Source: Anderseniella sp963700735
GTDB taxonomy: Bacteria; Pseudomonadota; Alphaproteobacteria; Rhizobiales; Aestuariivirgaceae
Length of the DNA stretch: 64,000 nucleotides
Assembly (NCBI GenBank): GCA_963700735.1
Contig: CAVOYR010000005.1
Coordinates: forward strand, 682,001-746,000
Direction of reading: 5' to 3'
Below, piece after piece: positions 63,029-64,000 of the stretch; the stretch's first letter is position 1; each line of letters starts with the position of its first letter. The position numbers were made by a program, and so were the translations under genes. Under the pieces are notes generated by a model. The model was not told where the DNA came from. It saw only the letters and a program-made list of their open reading frames with translations, and searched no databases.

Positions 63029-63122
63029 AGTTGACTTGAACGGCAATTTTCCGTTTTTAATAAGGTTATCAGTCGTCGAGAGGGCGTGACTCGGCTGTTG
63101 GTGATCTGAAAGTTGAGGTTAC

Positions 63123-64000
63123 ATGCAGTCCAACGTTTACGTCCTCCGCCCCAAGACCGGGCTGACCGGCTCCATTGTTGCTGATGCAGCAGTCACCGCC
63201 AGCGAAGCCGCGCAGGCATTGATGGCTCTCCAGCAGGTCGATGGTCATCTGGTATTCGAGCTTGAAGCCGATGCCACGATCCCGTCTGAATACATATTCC
63301 TCAATCATTTCCTGGACATGCGCGAGCCGGAACTTGAAGCCGAGATGGCCGAGTACCTGCGGTCGCTGCAGTCGAAGGTGCATGGCGGCTGGCCGCTGTT
63401 CCACGAAGGCGGGTTCAACATTTCGGCTTCGGTGAAGGCGTATTTCGCCCTCAAGCTGCTGGGTGACAGCGCCGACGAGCCGCACATGGTACGCGCCCGC
63501 AACGCCATCCTGGCGCATGGCGGTGCGGAGAAGTCCAACGTGTTCTGCCGCTATTCGTTGGCGCTGTTCGGGCAGGTGCCGTGGCGTGGCGTTCCGGCCA
63601 TGCCGGTTGAACTGATGCTGATGCCGAAGTGGTTTCCGGCCAACATGTGGAAGTTCGCCTACTGGTCGCGCACGGTCATTGCGCCGTTGACCATCCTGGC
63701 TGCACTGAAGCCCCTGGCTCGCAACCCTACCGGTGCAAGCTGCCGCGAAATCTTCGTAACGCCGCCGGAAGAAATCACCGTCTGGAACCACAACCACACC
63801 GGCAGCCGCTGGGGTGAGTTCTTCCTGCAGATCGACAAGCTGCTGCATCCGGCTGAAAAGCACATCTTCCCGCGCCTGCCGTTCCGCAAGGCCGCGATCA
63901 GGAAAGCGCTGGCGTTTATCAAGCCGCGGCTCAACGGTGACGATGGCCTTGGTGCCATTTTCCCGGCCATGGCAAACACGGCAATGGCCTATGATGCGTT
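63123..64000 (+). CDS. shc: Squalene-hopene cyclase, N-terminal part
   Basis: 292 codons from ATG 63123 to the right edge, no stop, so the gene continues outside. N-terminal features of Shc: QQVDGHLVFELEADATIPSEY, HGGWPLFHEGGFNISASVKAYF and VPAMPVELMLMPKWFP. It cyclises squalene to hopene at the membrane. The catalytic DXDD motif lies beyond the window. It closes the hopanoid run hpnC-dxs-hpnD-hpnE-shc. Confidence 0.95.
   Translation, partial: MQSNVYVLRPKTGLTGSIVADAAVTASEAAQALMALQQVDGHLVFELEADATIPSEYIFLNHFLDMREPELEAEMAEYLRSLQSKVHGGWPLFHEGGFNISASVKAYFALKLLGDSADEPHMVRARNAILAHGGAEKSNVFCRYSLALFGQVPWRGVPAMPVELMLMPKWFPANMWKFAYWSRTVIAPLTILAALKPLARNPTGASCREIFVTPPEEITVWNHNHTGSRWGEFFLQIDKLLHPAEKHIFPRLPFRKAAIRKALAFIKPRLNGDDGLGAIFPAMANTAMAYDA

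Overview
The window looks like a chromosome segment from a GC-rich, probably marine or soil alphaproteobacterium, most likely near the Hyphomicrobiales. The gene content points there: pyrrolysine-free MttB-type methyltransferases with a corrinoid protein and DUF1638, the Anbu protease operon, a phasin, DUF1127 and DUF6969 proteins, a taurine/sulfoacetaldehyde module and a hopanoid cluster. No tRNA, rRNA, CRISPR array, integrase or intact insertion sequence was seen. The species cannot be named from this alone.

Layout. (1) 1-11.6 kb is a corrinoid-dependent methyl-transfer region. It holds two MttB homologues (one cut by the left edge) around a LysR regulator, an eight-cysteine iron-sulfur protein, an atypical homocysteine methyltransferase homologue, a GFA protein, DUF1638, the corrinoid protein and betaine-homocysteine methyltransferase. 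A GAF histidine kinase and two tandem small secreted paralogues are interspersed. (2) 11.7-16.4 kb has a metallo-hydrolase, a SleB-type wall hydrolase, an RTX protein and a His-rich/HupE/membrane-anchor trio that looks like metal handling. (3) 16.4-21.6 kb is a DMSO-reductase-family A-B-C operon. Its A gene carries a frameshift and is separated from B by an 87-bp hairpin repeat array and a DUF559 gene. (4) 21.8-31.4 kb is mixed: a mini S74 chaperone protein, an outer-membrane barrel with a broken signal peptide, a MocR/aminotransferase pair, phasin, Lrp plus alanine dehydrogenase, and small stress or regulatory genes.

(5) 31.4-39.98 kb carries sulfonate breakdown (WYL regulator, xsc, TauE-type exporter, pta), an unknown membrane protein and a Tat-exported L,D-transpeptidase. 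(6) 40-51 kb is polyamine uptake and catabolism: two PuuA-like ligases, a PuuB-like oxidase, a PotFGHI-type ABC transporter and a SpuC-like aminotransferase. (7) 51-52.9 kb is a small rhs toxin-tip/immunity remnant with an orphan HigA. (8) 52.9-56.9 kb is the ATP-grasp/alpha-E/transglutaminase/Anbu operon. (9) 57-64 kb is hopanoid synthesis (hpnC, hpnD, hpnE, start of shc) with a dxs gene inside it.

Four genes (18771-21633, 22444-23371, 30926-31205, 36348-37323) each appear to need the same correction, removal of one extra base. This may be real decay, but a common sequencing or assembly cause should be excluded first.
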